Part shown: positions 54,849 to 63,278 of the stretch, piece by piece
How positions within the stretch are numbered: position 1 is the first letter of the stretch
Layout of the letters: each line of letters begins with the position of its first letter
Source of the DNA: Acidovorax sp. 210-6
Lineage (GTDB): Bacteria > Pseudomonadota > Gammaproteobacteria > Burkholderiales > Burkholderiaceae_C
Assembly: GCF_010020825.1 (NCBI RefSeq)
Contig: NZ_JAACJE010000001.1
Span: 2,604,001-2,668,000, forward strand
Reading direction: 5' to 3'
Length of the DNA: 64,000 bases
The notes under the pieces: model-generated
The model's database searches: none
Seen by the model: the letters and a program-made list of their open reading frames with translations, nothing else
What the model was told of the DNA's origin: nothing
Made by a program: the position numbers and the translations under genes

Positions 54849-56141
54849 ATGAAGCTCGCTGACAACAAAGCCACCCTGTCGTTCAGTAACGGCAGCCCCA
54901 GCGTGGAACTGCCGGTGTACCAGGGCAGCATCGGCCCGGATGTGATCGACATCCGCAAGCTGTATGCCCAAACCGGCATGTTCACCTACGACCCTGGCTT
55001 CCTGTCCACGGCATCGTGCCAGTCCGCCATCACCTACATCGATGGCGACAAGGGTGAGCTGCTGTACCGCGGTTATCCCATCGAGCAACTGGCCACCAAG
55101 TGCGATTACCTGGACACCTGCTACCTGCTGCTCAAGGGTGAGTTGCCCGACGAAGGACAGCGCACCGACTTCCACAAGCGTGTGATCAATCACACCATGG
55201 TCAACGAGCAGATGCAGTTCTTCCTGCGTGGCTTCCGTCGCGATGCCCACCCCATGGCCGTGCTGACCGGTCTGGTGGGCGCTCTGTCGGCCTTCTACCA
55301 CGACAGCACCGACATCAACAACCCGCAGCACCGCGACATCGCCGCAATCCGCCTGATCGCCAAGATGCCCACGCTGGTGGCCATGGCGTACAAGTACGGC
55401 AAGGGCGAGCCCTACATGTACCCCCGCAACGACCTGTCCTACGCAGGCAACTTCCTGCGCATGATGTTCGGCACGCCTTGCGAGGACTACAAGGTGAATC
55501 CGGTCATCGAAAAGGCCATGGACCGCATCTTCATCCTGCACGCAGACCACGAGCAGAACGCCTCCACCTCTACCGTGCGCCTGTGCGGCTCGTCCGGCAC
55601 CAACCCGTTTGCGGCCATCGCCGCCGGCGTGGCCTGCCTGTGGGGCCCTGCCCACGGGGGAGCCAACGAAGCCTGCCTGAACATGCTGGAAGAAATCCAG
55701 GCCATGGGCGGCGTGGCCAAGGTCGGCGAATTCATGGAGAAGGTCAAGGACAAGAACTCCGGCGTCAAGCTGATGGGCTTCGGTCACCGCGTGTACAAGA
55801 ACTACGACCCGCGCGCCAAGCTCATGCAGGAAACCTGCAATGAAGTGCTGGCCGAACTGGGCCTGGAAAAGGACCCCCTGTTCGCCCTGGCCAAGCAGCT
55901 CGAAAAGATTGCCCTGGAAGACGACTACTTCGTGCAGCGCAAGCTCTACCCGAACGTGGACTTCTACTCCGGCATCGTGCAGCGCGCCATCGGCATCCCT
56001 GTGAACCTGTTCACCGGCATCTTCGCCCTGGCCCGTACCGTGGGCTGGATCGCACAGCTCAACGAAATGATCAGCGACCCCGAGTACAAGATCGGCCGTC
56101 CGCGCCAGCTGTTCACCGGCTCGCCCCGCCGCGACATCTGA
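54849..56141 (+). CDS. gltA: Citrate synthase (type II)
   Basis: A 430-residue enzyme that condenses oxaloacetate with acetyl-CoA. The catalytic His residues lie in [16 protein letters not shown] and [10 protein letters not shown], and the catalytic Asp in PNVDFYSGI. The N-terminal domain typical of hexameric, NADH-sensitive type II enzymes is present. The start at 54849 has AAGGA seven bases upstream. It ends the sdh operon and is followed by a hairpin and a strong terminator. Confidence 0.97.
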   Translation: MKLADNKATLSFSNGSPSVELPVYQGSIGPDVIDIRKLYAQTGMFTYDPGFLSTASCQSAITYIDGDKGELLYRGYPIEQLATKCDYLDTCYLLLKGELPDEGQRTDFHKRVINHTMVNEQMQFFLRGFRRDAHPMAVLTGLVGALSAFYHDSTDINNPQHRDIAAIRLIAKMPTLVAMAYKYGKGEPYMYPRNDLSYAGNFLRMMFGTPCEDYKVNPVIEKAMDRIFILHADHEQNASTSTVRLCGSSGTNPFAAIAAGVACLWGPAHGGANEACLNMLEEIQAMGGVAKVGEFMEKVKDKNSGVKLMGFGHRVYKNYDPRAKLMQETCNEVLAELGLEKDPLFALAKQLEKIALEDDYFVQRKLYPNVDFYSGIVQRAIGIPVNLFTGIFALARTVGWIAQLNEMISDPEYKIGRPRQLFTGSPRRDI

Positions 56142-56150
56142 TCGCACTCC

Positions 56151-56179
56151 AGGTCTGCAGCGCGGCGCGCCGCAGACCT
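56151..56179 (+). terminator. Hairpin after gltA
   Basis: AGGTCTGC (56151-56158) pairs with GCAGACCT (56172-56179) around a GGCGCGCC-containing loop. It precedes the T-tailed terminator and may protect the 3' end of the transcript. Confidence 0.55.
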
Positions 56180-56185
56180 GTCCGC

Positions 56186-56216
56186 AACCCGTCTACCCGG
56201 CGGGTTTTTTCTTTTT
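56186..56216 (+). terminator. Rho-independent terminator of the sdh-gltA operon
   Basis: AACCCG (56186-56191) pairs with CGGGTT (56201-56206) over a 9-base loop, followed by T6 and a second T tract to 56216. Confidence 0.8.
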
Positions 56217-56304
56217 CAAGCCACCCAACGCCGCATACCCATGAGCGGCAGTGCGGGATTCCCCATGCACTACAGTGGCGCCCTTTGAACCTTCGGAGCT
56301 GGCC

Positions 56305-56721
56305 ATGGCATCCAAGAAACCCCAGATCATTCTTTCTTCGCTCGACCTGGATCGCATCGAGGCCCTGCTGGCGGCCATTCCAGCCAGCGTTTTCCCCGGC
56401 AAGGCAGACCTGCAGTCCGAACTGGACCGCGCCGACGTCGTGGCACCCGAGGAAATCCCGCCGAACGTGGTGACGATGAATTCCACCGTCCAGTTCACCA
56501 TCGCGGAGACGGGCAAGGATTTCTGCCTGACCCTGGTGTACCCACGTGACATGGATGGCAGTGCCGACCGTGTGTCGATCTTCGCCCCTGTGGGCAGCGC
56601 GTTGCTGGGCCTGTCGGTGGGGGATGAACTGGCCTGGCCTGGCCCGGGTGGCAAGAGCATGACCGTCAAGGTCAAGTCCATCATCTACCAGCCAGAGAGC
56701 GCTGGCGAGTTGCACCGCTGA
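56305..56721 (+). CDS. rnk: Nucleoside diphosphate kinase regulator, GreA/GreB-like
   Basis: A 138-residue protein. An N-terminal short helical part (PQIILSSLDLDRIEALLAA) is followed by a C-terminal GreA/GreB-type domain (VTMNSTVQFTI to KSIIYQPESAGE). This order is that of Rnk, which binds RNA polymerase near the secondary channel and influences nucleoside diphosphate kinase levels. The ATG at 56305 follows CGGAG. It is not part of the TCA operon, being after its terminator. Confidence 0.85.
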   Translation: MASKKPQIILSSLDLDRIEALLAAIPASVFPGKADLQSELDRADVVAPEEIPPNVVTMNSTVQFTIAETGKDFCLTLVYPRDMDGSADRVSIFAPVGSALLGLSVGDELAWPGPGGKSMTVKVKSIIYQPESAGELHR

Positions 56722-56817
56722 TTGAAGCCTGCGCAGGCGCTGGGGCCGCTGCGCACCGGGCCACTGTGTGACATTGTTCCTGTGCAAAAGTCTCCGCTTG
56801 GAGCGACAATCGCGCCC

Positions 56818-57210
56818 ATGCACCTCCCTTGCCCGCCCGAGCCAATGCAAGACCCAAGCTTCGACCCCAACTCCACCAGCGCATTTCAGCGCCGCATGGA
56901 ACGGGCGCCGGAGTGGTTTTGCTCGTTTCTGGCAGGCAACCACCGTGAGAAGAACCGTCTGCGCGGTGAAATGGCCGTCATGCGCGGCTCTGTGGTGTGG
57001 CTGGTGCGCCAACGTCGGCTGGGCCGCTGGAGCCCCGAAGACCGCGCTCACCTGCGCCAGGTGATGCGCTCTGCATCGTCTGTCAGCCCCTACCTGATCA
57101 TCTGGGTGGTGCCGGGTTCCATGCTGCTGCTGCCGTTCATGGCCTGGTTCATCGACATGCGGCGCAAGGGTCGGCAAACACCGGGTTTTGCCGACCACGA
57201 CCACCCCTGA
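56818..57210 (+). CDS. Small membrane protein, LETM1-like segment, function unknown
   Basis: A 130-residue protein. The first half is basic and polar (FQRRMERAPEWFCSFLAGN). The second half has the segment VSPYLIIWVVPGSMLLLPFMAWFID, one or two membrane helices resembling the conserved core of the LETM1 domain. The rest of the family's length is missing, so the resemblance is weak and function is unknown. The ATG at 56818 lies 97 bases after rnk; a later ATG at 56845 is also possible. It is convergent with the acyltransferase gene. Confidence 0.55.
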   Translation: MHLPCPPEPMQDPSFDPNSTSAFQRRMERAPEWFCSFLAGNHREKNRLRGEMAVMRGSVVWLVRQRRLGRWSPEDRAHLRQVMRSASSVSPYLIIWVVPGSMLLLPFMAWFIDMRRKGRQTPGFADHDHP

Positions 57211-57211
57211 C

Positions 57212-58333
57212 TCACCACAGCGCCTCGACCTGCAGCACCAGCAGCCCAAGGCCCAGCATGCCGGCCTGCCAGCGCAATGCCTGCATCCAGGTCGGTGCAG
57301 GCTGCTCCACCCAGCGGAACATCAGGCGCCCGGCCACCAGCGACAGTACGAACGCCAGCCCCATGCCCAAGGCATTGGGCACGGGCTGGGTGGGCCAGGC
57401 CTGCGCAAACGCGGCGTTGACCAGCAGGCAGACCGGAAAGTGGACCAGAAAGACCGAGTAGGACATCCGGCCCACACGCTGCAAGCCCCTGGCCCATGCC
57501 CCCGCAGGCCACTGCGGCACCTGGCGCAGCAACACCGCCAAGGTCAAAGCGGTGACGGCAGCCAGCGCAATCCGGCTGCGATAGTCCCATGCCAGGGCCG
57601 CCACTGCCAGAGCAGCCATGAGCCCCCACCACCACGCCGGACGCGGTGAACGCACGGCCCAGCACGCCAGCATGCCCAGGCCATAGGCGCCAAAGAAATA
57701 CAGTCCCCACACATCCAGCTCAGGCTGGAGGTTGGCCCAGAACAGCGACGCGGCCACGCCCACCAGCACCACCGCCTGTACGGCCCGTGCCTGCGCCACC
57801 GGGGGCATCTGGGACAGCGCCGTGCGCACGCCCGCCAGCACGAGCACGGTACCCGCAAACAGTTGGAAATCGATGGCCACGTACCACACCCCGGCCGAGA
57901 GCGCCTCCTCTCCCACCAGGTCCTGCAGCAACAGCACATGCGCCAGCAATTGCGGCCACCGGGGAGCATCGGGGACACTGGGATGCTCCAGCCACGGCCG
58001 CACCAGCGCCGCCGCCGCCATGGCCACCGCCAGCGCCGCTGCCAGCGGAATCATCAAGCGCACGAAGCGCTTGCCGATCTGCGCGGCCGCGCTGTCAAAC
58101 CGCACCCAACCCTGCGGCGCCAGGCTGCTGGCGGCCAGATAGCCCCCTAGCACCAGAAACACCTGCACCGCCAGGCGCGCATGGTCATAGAGCCAGGCGA
58201 TCAGATTCGGCGCCAGCGGCAAAGCCACATCGGACATGGGACCGTAAAACGCCAGGTGGTGCCAGACGATGGCGATGCAGGCCGCGCCCTTGAGGGTGTC
58301 AATCCAAGGGGCGCGCGAAACCGGTGTTTGCAT
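57212..58333 (-). CDS. Acyltransferase 3 family membrane protein (OafA/YrhL type)
   Basis: A 373-residue integral membrane protein with about ten helices. The N-terminal WIDTLKGAACIAIVWHHLAFYG carries the His typical of the acyltransferase 3 active site. MSYSVFLVHFPVCLLV near residue 300 is another family landmark. These enzymes transfer acetyl or other acyl groups to surface sugars, lipid A, peptidoglycan or antibiotics. The acceptor is unknown and no polysaccharide genes are nearby. It is divergent from the ammonium transporter. Confidence 0.85.
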   Translation of the reverse strand: MQTPVSRAPWIDTLKGAACIAIVWHHLAFYGPMSDVALPLAPNLIAWLYDHARLAVQVFLVLGGYLAASSLAPQGWVRFDSAAAQIGKRFVRLMIPLAAALAVAMAAAALVRPWLEHPSVPDAPRWPQLLAHVLLLQDLVGEEALSAGVWYVAIDFQLFAGTVLVLAGVRTALSQMPPVAQARAVQAVVLVGVAASLFWANLQPELDVWGLYFFGAYGLGMLACWAVRSPRPAWWWGLMAALAVAALAWDYRSRIALAAVTALTLAVLLRQVPQWPAGAWARGLQRVGRMSYSVFLVHFPVCLLVNAAFAQAWPTQPVPNALGMGLAFVLSLVAGRLMFRWVEQPAPTWMQALRWQAGMLGLGLLVLQVEALW

Positions 58334-58394
58334 ACAGACAGCACAAGGCCGCAGCAGCCATCAGACCCTGCGGCATCAACATATTTATGTAAAA

Positions 58395-58447
58395 ACGCAT
58401 TCTAACGCTTGTCTGCATTGCGTAAGCAGCTATTGTTTTGATAGCAA
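58395..58447 (-). repeat. Dispersed two-hairpin intergenic repeat, copy 7 (degenerate, inverted)
   Basis: On the minus strand, GCTAT (58445-58441) pairs with ATAGC (58433-58429), followed by GCTTACGC and AAGCG-like segments of the core. It lies in the acyltransferase/ammonium transporter divergent spacer. Confidence 0.55.
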
Positions 58448-58456
58448 CCTGGGACA

Positions 58457-58471
58457 GCACCAAGCCAGTGC
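58457..58471 (+). promoter_or_regulatory. NtrC-like binding site upstream of the ammonium transporter
   Basis: GCACC-AAGCC-AGTGC differs from the NtrC consensus GCACC-N5-GGTGC by one base. It is 27 bases upstream of the sigma-54 promoter. Confidence 0.5.
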
Positions 58472-58497
58472 TGTTGTCCACAGTTCATTCCCAAGCG

Positions 58498-58513
58498 TGG
58501 CGCATATTTTGCT
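58498..58513 (+). promoter_or_regulatory. Sigma-54 promoter of the ammonium transporter gene
   Basis: TGGCGC-ATATT-TTGCT matches the sigma-54 consensus TGGCAC-N5-TTGCW at all but one base. The invariant GG (-24) and GC (-12) are correctly spaced. The gene's ATG is about 74 bases downstream. Confidence 0.7.
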
Positions 58514-58586
58514 TTATCCCGGTGCATTCAGGCTGCGGGCACCGCCCGCGCACCACAACGGATCAATTTCGACCCCACTGACCACC

Positions 58587-59789
58587 ATGGATTCACTCAA
58601 ACAGGGCACGGACACCCTCTTCATCCTCCTGGGCGCCATCATGGTGCTTGCCATGCACGCTGGCTTTGCCTTTTTGGAACTGGGCACGGTGCGCAAAAAG
58701 AACCAGGTCAACGCACTCGTCAAGATCCTGGTGGACTTCTCCGTTTCCACCGTGGCCTACTTTGCCCTGGGCTACAGCGTGGCCTACGGCAGCCACTTCT
58801 TTGTGGGCGCCGAAAGCCTGGCACAGCTCAATGGCTACGCGCTGGTCAAATTCTTCTTCCTGCTGACCTTTGCTGCGGCCATTCCCGCCATCATCTCCGG
58901 CGGCATCGCCGAAAGGGCCAAGTTCTGGCCGCAACTGATGGCAACGGCCGTCATCGTGGGCCTGGTGTACCCCTTCTTCGAGGGCATTGCCTGGAACCAA
59001 CATTTCGGTGTGCAGGCCTGGATCAAGGCGTTGACGGGCGAGGAGTTCCACGACTTTGCCGGTTCCGTGGTGGTGCATGCGGTGGGTGGCTGGATCGCGC
59101 TGCCCGCTGTGCTGCTGCTGGGCTCGCGCTCCAACCGCTACCGCAAGGACGGCGCGATCTCGGCCCACCCGCCCTCCAGCATCCCGTTCCTGGCGCTGGG
59201 CGCCTGGGTGCTGGTGGTGGGCTGGTTTGGCTTCAACGTGATGAGCGCGCAGACGCTGGACAAGGTCTCGGGCCTGGTGGCCGTGAACTCCCTCATGGCC
59301 ATGGTGGGCGGGACGCTGACCGCCCTGTTGCTGGGCAGGAACGACCCCGGCTTCGTCCACAACGGGCCCTTGGCGGGCCTGGTGGCCGTGTGCGCAGGCT
59401 CCGACCTGATGCACCCGCTGGGCGCCCTGGTCGTGGGTGCCGGGGCCGGAGCCATCTTCGTGGTCATGTTCACCCTCACGCAAAACCGCTGGAAGATCGA
59501 CGACGTGCTGGGCGTCTGGCCGCTGCACGGGCTGTGCGGCACCTGGGGCGGCCTGGCGGCTGGCATTTTCGGCAGCAAGGCGCTGGGCGGCCTGGGCGGC
59601 GTGACCTTCACCGGGCAGCTCATCGGCACGCTGATGGGCGTGTCCTGGGCCCTGCTGGGCGGAGCGCTGGTGTACGGTGCACTCAAGGCCACCGTAGGCC
59701 TGCGCCTGTCGCAGGAAGAGGAATACGACGGCGCCGACCTGTCCATCCACAAGATCAGCGCCACGCCCGAGCGCGAGGTGCGCTGGTAA
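58587..59789 (+). CDS. amt: Ammonium transporter (Amt/Mep/Rh family)
   Basis: A 400-residue protein with about eleven membrane helices. The periplasmic binding region begins GFAFLELGTVRKKNQ. Twin pore histidines are seen in DFAGSVVVHAVGGW and DDVLGVWPLHGLCGTWGG. It imports ammonium or ammonia in nitrogen-poor conditions and is normally gated by PII protein GlnK. No glnK gene is adjacent, unlike the usual glnK-amtB pairing. The upstream sigma-54 promoter and NtrC-like site support nitrogen control. The ATG at 58587 gives the usual family length. Confidence 0.93.
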   Translation: MDSLKQGTDTLFILLGAIMVLAMHAGFAFLELGTVRKKNQVNALVKILVDFSVSTVAYFALGYSVAYGSHFFVGAESLAQLNGYALVKFFFLLTFAAAIPAIISGGIAERAKFWPQLMATAVIVGLVYPFFEGIAWNQHFGVQAWIKALTGEEFHDFAGSVVVHAVGGWIALPAVLLLGSRSNRYRKDGAISAHPPSSIPFLALGAWVLVVGWFGFNVMSAQTLDKVSGLVAVNSLMAMVGGTLTALLLGRNDPGFVHNGPLAGLVAVCAGSDLMHPLGALVVGAGAGAIFVVMFTLTQNRWKIDDVLGVWPLHGLCGTWGGLAAGIFGSKALGGLGGVTFTGQLIGTLMGVSWALLGGALVYGALKATVGLRLSQEEEYDGADLSIHKISATPEREVRW

Positions 59790-59798
59790 GCCCCGCTG

Positions 59799-60764
59799 CT
59801 ACGCGCTGCCCTGCCCTGGCAGCGCATCCAGCCACAGGCTGATGGCGTGCTGGTCGGTCAGCGTGCGCACCTGCTGGTAGGCCTGCTCGGCCTCAGGATA
59901 GCGGCGGCGCAGCAGGTTGAGCCACTGCTTGAGGCGACCCGCGCGCTGGTTGGGCTCCAGGCGTTCGCAGACCTGGCGCCAGAAGTCCTGCAGGTGCGGC
60001 ACCAGCATGGGCCAGTCCACCACATCCTGGCCCGGCAGGCCTGCATCCTGGGCGCGCAGGGCCCGCGCCAGCCCCGGATCGGCCACGATGCCGCGGCCCA
60101 GCATCAGCGCCGTACAGCCAGACACGGCACGGCAGCGCAGGGCGTCTTCCACGGTCCAGATCTCGCCATTGGCCACCACGGGCACGGCCACCGCTTCGCG
60201 GATGGCGGGGATGTGCTCCCAGTAGGCCGGGGGCCGGTAGCCATCAAGCTTGGTGCGCGCGTGCACCACGATCTCACAGGCCCCGCTGTCGGCCATGGCC
60301 TGGGCACAGGCCACAGCCAGGCGGGCATCGTGGTAGCCCAGGCGCATCTTGGCCGACACGGGCAGGTGCGCAGGCACGGCCCGGCGCACCGCAGTCACCA
60401 CGGCGGCAATGCGCTCGGGTTCCTGCAGCAGTGCAGCGCCACCCCCGTGGCGGTTGACCGTCTTGGCCGGGCAACCGAAATTCAGGTCGATGCCCTCGGG
60501 GCCCAACGAGGCCAGGTGGGCTGCGTTGTCGGCCATGCAGGCGGGGTCGGAGCCCAGCAACTGCGCCCGCACGGGCACGCCGCTAAGGGTACGGCCGCCG
60601 GTCTGCAGTTCAGGCACATGGCGCAGAAACACCCGGTCGGGCAGCAGCGTGCCGGTTACGCGGATGAACTCAGACACGCAACGATCCACCCCACCAATGC
60701 GGGTGAGCACGTCGCGCAGCACAAAGTCGAGCAGGCCCTCCATGGGCGCCAGCAGCAGGCTCAT
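59799..60764 (-). CDS. dusC: tRNA-dihydrouridine(16) synthase DusC
   Basis: A 321-residue flavoenzyme that reduces uridine 16 of tRNA to dihydrouridine. LLAPMEGLLDFVLRDVLT starts the TIM barrel. NFGCPAKTVNRHGGGAAL holds the catalytic Cys, and the FMN phosphate-binding region VMLGRG-like (LMLGRGIVADP) follows. The helical C-terminal domain (about 240-321) binds tRNA. The N-terminal sequence fits the DusC subgroup. The start at 60764 is used. It is convergent with the ammonium transporter, nine bases apart. Confidence 0.9.
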   Translation of the reverse strand: MSLLLAPMEGLLDFVLRDVLTRIGGVDRCVSEFIRVTGTLLPDRVFLRHVPELQTGGRTLSGVPVRAQLLGSDPACMADNAAHLASLGPEGIDLNFGCPAKTVNRHGGGAALLQEPERIAAVVTAVRRAVPAHLPVSAKMRLGYHDARLAVACAQAMADSGACEIVVHARTKLDGYRPPAYWEHIPAIREAVAVPVVANGEIWTVEDALRCRAVSGCTALMLGRGIVADPGLARALRAQDAGLPGQDVVDWPMLVPHLQDFWRQVCERLEPNQRAGRLKQWLNLLRRRYPEAEQAYQQVRTLTDQHAISLWLDALPGQGSA

Positions 60765-60850
60765 GGCTGTACGCGCACGGCTGCGCGGGGTGCAGGCGGC
60801 AAGAACATCAAAGCCAAATACGCCTTCAGGGCAATGAATACAAGCATCAT

Positions 60851-60871
60851 AAGCTATACATTTTATAGCAA
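60851..60871. repeat. Dispersed repeat, copy 8 (first stem only)
   Basis: AGCTATA (60852-60858) pairs with TATAGC (60864-60869). The GCGCTT/AAGCGC part is absent, so this is a truncated or unrelated copy. It lies between the divergent dusC and winged-helix-like genes. Confidence 0.4.
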
Positions 60872-60962
60872 TCACAAAACCCGCCGTAGCGAGCACGGGT
60901 GTTCATCAAGGCGTCACGCGCCGCGGTTCCAATGCGGGCTTGACCTCCAGACGCTCTGCCCC

Positions 60963-61478
60963 ATGTTGCTGCTCAAGACCGACAAAGCCCGCCAGGAACT
61001 CATGCCCGGTGTTCGCACCCTGAGCCTGCGCGAGCGCTCGCTGCTCCTGCTGGCCGATGCCAAGCCCATGCAGGAGCTGCAGGCCATGTACCACGGTGAG
61101 GGAAGCCGGATTGTGGACGAACTGATGCGCGCGGGCTATCTGCGCCACCCCAGCCCCACTGCGTCCACCAACGACGAACCGCCCGCAAGCCAGGCGCTGC
61201 CCCTGCCCCGCTCGCGTGTGCCGCTGCGTTCACTGGCGGGCACCCGCATGTACCTGTTCGACATCTGCGAGCGCATGTTCGCTCGCCGCAACCCCGACCT
61301 GGCCCAACAGTTCCACACGGCCCTGCGCGACGCCAAGGACCGCTGGAGCATGCTGGATGTGGGCGAGGCCATGCTCGAAGAAGTGGGCTACCTGGCCGGC
61401 ACTGAACGCGCTGCCGCTATCCGCGAGCACATGAATCAGTTGCTGCCCCAGGCGCACGAAGAGGCGCTGGCGGCCTGA
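60963..61478 (+). CDS. Conserved cytoplasmic protein with winged-helix-like N-terminus
   Basis: A 171-residue protein I cannot assign. The N-terminal part (LSLRERSLLLLADAKPMQELQAMYHGEGSRIVDELMRAGYL) has the helix-helix-turn-helix pattern of a winged-helix domain. A polar linker rich in Pro/Ser (about 65-90) joins a helical C-terminal part (ICERMFARRNPDLAQQFHTALRD). No transmembrane helix or Cys cluster is seen. It may be a regulator. It is divergent from dusC and convergent with the methyltransferase gene. Confidence 0.6.
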   Translation: MLLLKTDKARQELMPGVRTLSLRERSLLLLADAKPMQELQAMYHGEGSRIVDELMRAGYLRHPSPTASTNDEPPASQALPLPRSRVPLRSLAGTRMYLFDICERMFARRNPDLAQQFHTALRDAKDRWSMLDVGEAMLEEVGYLAGTERAAAIREHMNQLLPQAHEEALAA

Positions 61479-61487
61479 GCGCCAACA

Positions 61488-62639
61488 CTAGGCTGCGGCC
61501 AGGCGCCACAGCGATGTGACCTCGGCTGCGCGTGCCGCGTGCAGCGGGTCACTGGCATCCTGGGCCTTGCCGTGGCGCGGGCGCACGTCTTCACGGCCCA
61601 GCACGCGCAGGCCCGCCGCAGCGATCCAATCGAGCAACTGGGCGCGGGTGCGCAGGCCCAGGTGTTCGGCCAGGTCGGACAGGATGAGCCAGCCCTCGCC
61701 GCCCTCTTCCAGGTGCTGCGCCAGCCCGGCCAGAAAGCCGCGCAACATGCGGCTGTCTTCGTCGTACACGGCCTGTTCGATGGCGGACACAGGCCGCGCG
61801 GGCAGCCAGGGCGGGTTGCACACCACCAGGGGGGCGCGGCCGGGCGGAAACAGGTCTGCCTGCAACAACTCCACCCGCTCTTGCAGACCCAGGCACTGCA
61901 GGTTGTCCTGCGCACAGGCCAGCGCACGGGGCGCCAGTTCGGTGGCCACCACGCGGCGCACGCCTCGGCGTGCCAACACGGCCGCCAGCACGCCGGTGCC
62001 GGTACCGATGTCAAACGCCAGTGCCTGGCTGGGCAGGGGCTGGCGCGCCACCAGGTCCAGGTACTCCCCACGCACGGGCGAGAACACCCCGTAGTGCGGA
62101 TGGATACGGTTGTGCGGCGCGGCGCCCAGCGCGGCAATCTCCACGCCCTTCTTGCGCCATTCATGCGCGCCCACGATGCCCAGCAGCTCACGCAGCGACA
62201 CCACGCTGGGCGTGCCATCGGCCGGGCCCCAGGCTTCGGCACAGGCCACGCGCCAATCGGGCGCACGGCGCAGGGCGATGCTGTAGTCCCCCTCCAGCGC
62301 AATGAGCAGCGCGCCCAGCGTGCGTGCGCGCTGCGCCTGCGCCTGGCGGTGCAGGTGAAAGCGCGTGGCGGCATCGGCCTGCGCTGTCTTGGCGGCGGCG
62401 CGGGCTGCGGACGATGCTGGCTTGCGTTCGATGCGGCGCTGCAGAGCCTGCAAGAGCTGGCGCGCGTTCTGGAAATCACCCCGCCACAGCAGTGCCGTGC
62501 CCTCGCAGGCCAGGCGGTAGGCCTGGTCAGCGCTCAGGCGGTCGTCGGCGACCTGCACGCGGCGCGGCGCAGCTGCGCCCTGGGCCGAACGCCAGTGCAG
62601 CGTGTGCGTCTGGCCCTGCTCGGCCCATGCGATGGTCAC
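61488..62639 (-). CDS. Class I SAM-dependent methyltransferase with NPPW motif
   Basis: A 383-residue protein. The N-terminal helical part (about 1-180) is followed by a methyltransferase core with motif I DIGTGTGVLAAVLARRG and motif IV VCNPPWLP. NPPW is typical of enzymes methylating an amino nitrogen or amide (RsmC, PrmC, adenine methylases). The exact RNA or protein target is unknown. It starts directly after the GNAT gene's stop, with one base between, so the two are likely co-translated. Confidence 0.82.
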   Translation of the reverse strand: MTIAWAEQGQTHTLHWRSAQGAAAPRRVQVADDRLSADQAYRLACEGTALLWRGDFQNARQLLQALQRRIERKPASSAARAAAKTAQADAATRFHLHRQAQAQRARTLGALLIALEGDYSIALRRAPDWRVACAEAWGPADGTPSVVSLRELLGIVGAHEWRKKGVEIAALGAAPHNRIHPHYGVFSPVRGEYLDLVARQPLPSQALAFDIGTGTGVLAAVLARRGVRRVVATELAPRALACAQDNLQCLGLQERVELLQADLFPPGRAPLVVCNPPWLPARPVSAIEQAVYDEDSRMLRGFLAGLAQHLEEGGEGWLILSDLAEHLGLRTRAQLLDWIAAAGLRVLGREDVRPRHGKAQDASDPLHAARAAEVTSLWRLAAA

Positions 62640-62640
62640 T

Positions 62641-63159
62641 TCAACTCAGCGGGCGCTGCAAGCGCACTTCTTCGAGCTTGGCACCACCGATGACGGCGGT
62701 CTTGGCCGTGGACATTTCGCGTTTGAAGCCGGCCATCTCGTGGAAGCGCAGCGCGCGCTCGTTGCGCAGCGGCACCCAGGCGGTGACGGTGGTGCAGCCT
62801 TCTTCCTGCAGGCCTTCGCGTGCGGCATCCCACAGCGCCAGGCCCACGCCCTTGCTCCAGTGGGTGGGGGCGCAGTAGATGGCCCAGATCTCACCGGTGG
62901 TGGGGCGGGTCTTTTCGTCGCGGGAGCGGTCGAAACCGACAAAGCCCACGATCTTGTCACCATCCACGGCCACCTGGACCTGGGGCTCGGAATATTCAAT
63001 GGCTTCGCGCCAGTAGGCCTGGCGCTTTTCGACGGAGAAGGACTTCAGCTGCTCGTCGGGCACCAGTCCTTTGAGGGCGGCCTGTGCGGCTACGGTGTGG
63101 ATCTGGGCGATGGCTTTGGCATCGCGGAGTGTGGCGGGACGAACCTGGATACTGGACAT
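62641..63159 (-). CDS. GNAT-family N-acetyltransferase
   Basis: A 172-residue acetyltransferase. VRPATLRDAKAIAQIH is the N-terminal motif. EIWAIYCAPTHWSKGVGLALWDAA contains the pyrophosphate-binding loop (motif A, with SKGVG in place of Q/RxxGxG/A). LRNERALRFHEMAGF is motif B. It transfers acetyl from acetyl-CoA to an unidentified amine. It precedes the NPPW methyltransferase gene on the same strand. Confidence 0.88.
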   Translation of the reverse strand: MSSIQVRPATLRDAKAIAQIHTVAAQAALKGLVPDEQLKSFSVEKRQAYWREAIEYSEPQVQVAVDGDKIVGFVGFDRSRDEKTRPTTGEIWAIYCAPTHWSKGVGLALWDAAREGLQEEGCTTVTAWVPLRNERALRFHEMAGFKREMSTAKTAVIGGAKLEEVRLQRPLS

Positions 63160-63221
63160 GAAAAACCGACCGGAAACAAACTGTCAAAAAACGAAACGGA
63201 GCGGCATTGTCGCCGCAAATG

Positions 63222-63243
63222 AAAAACGCCCCTCCACGGGGCG
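63222..63243 (-). terminator. Rho-independent terminator of the aldehyde dehydrogenase gene
   Basis: CGCCCC (63227-63232) and GGGGCG (63238-63243) form a stem with a 5-base loop, followed on the minus strand by five T residues (63226 down to 63222). Confidence 0.8.
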
Positions 63244-63278
63244 GGAAAACGGGGCTGCGCTCCGGCGCTTTCCAGTGC

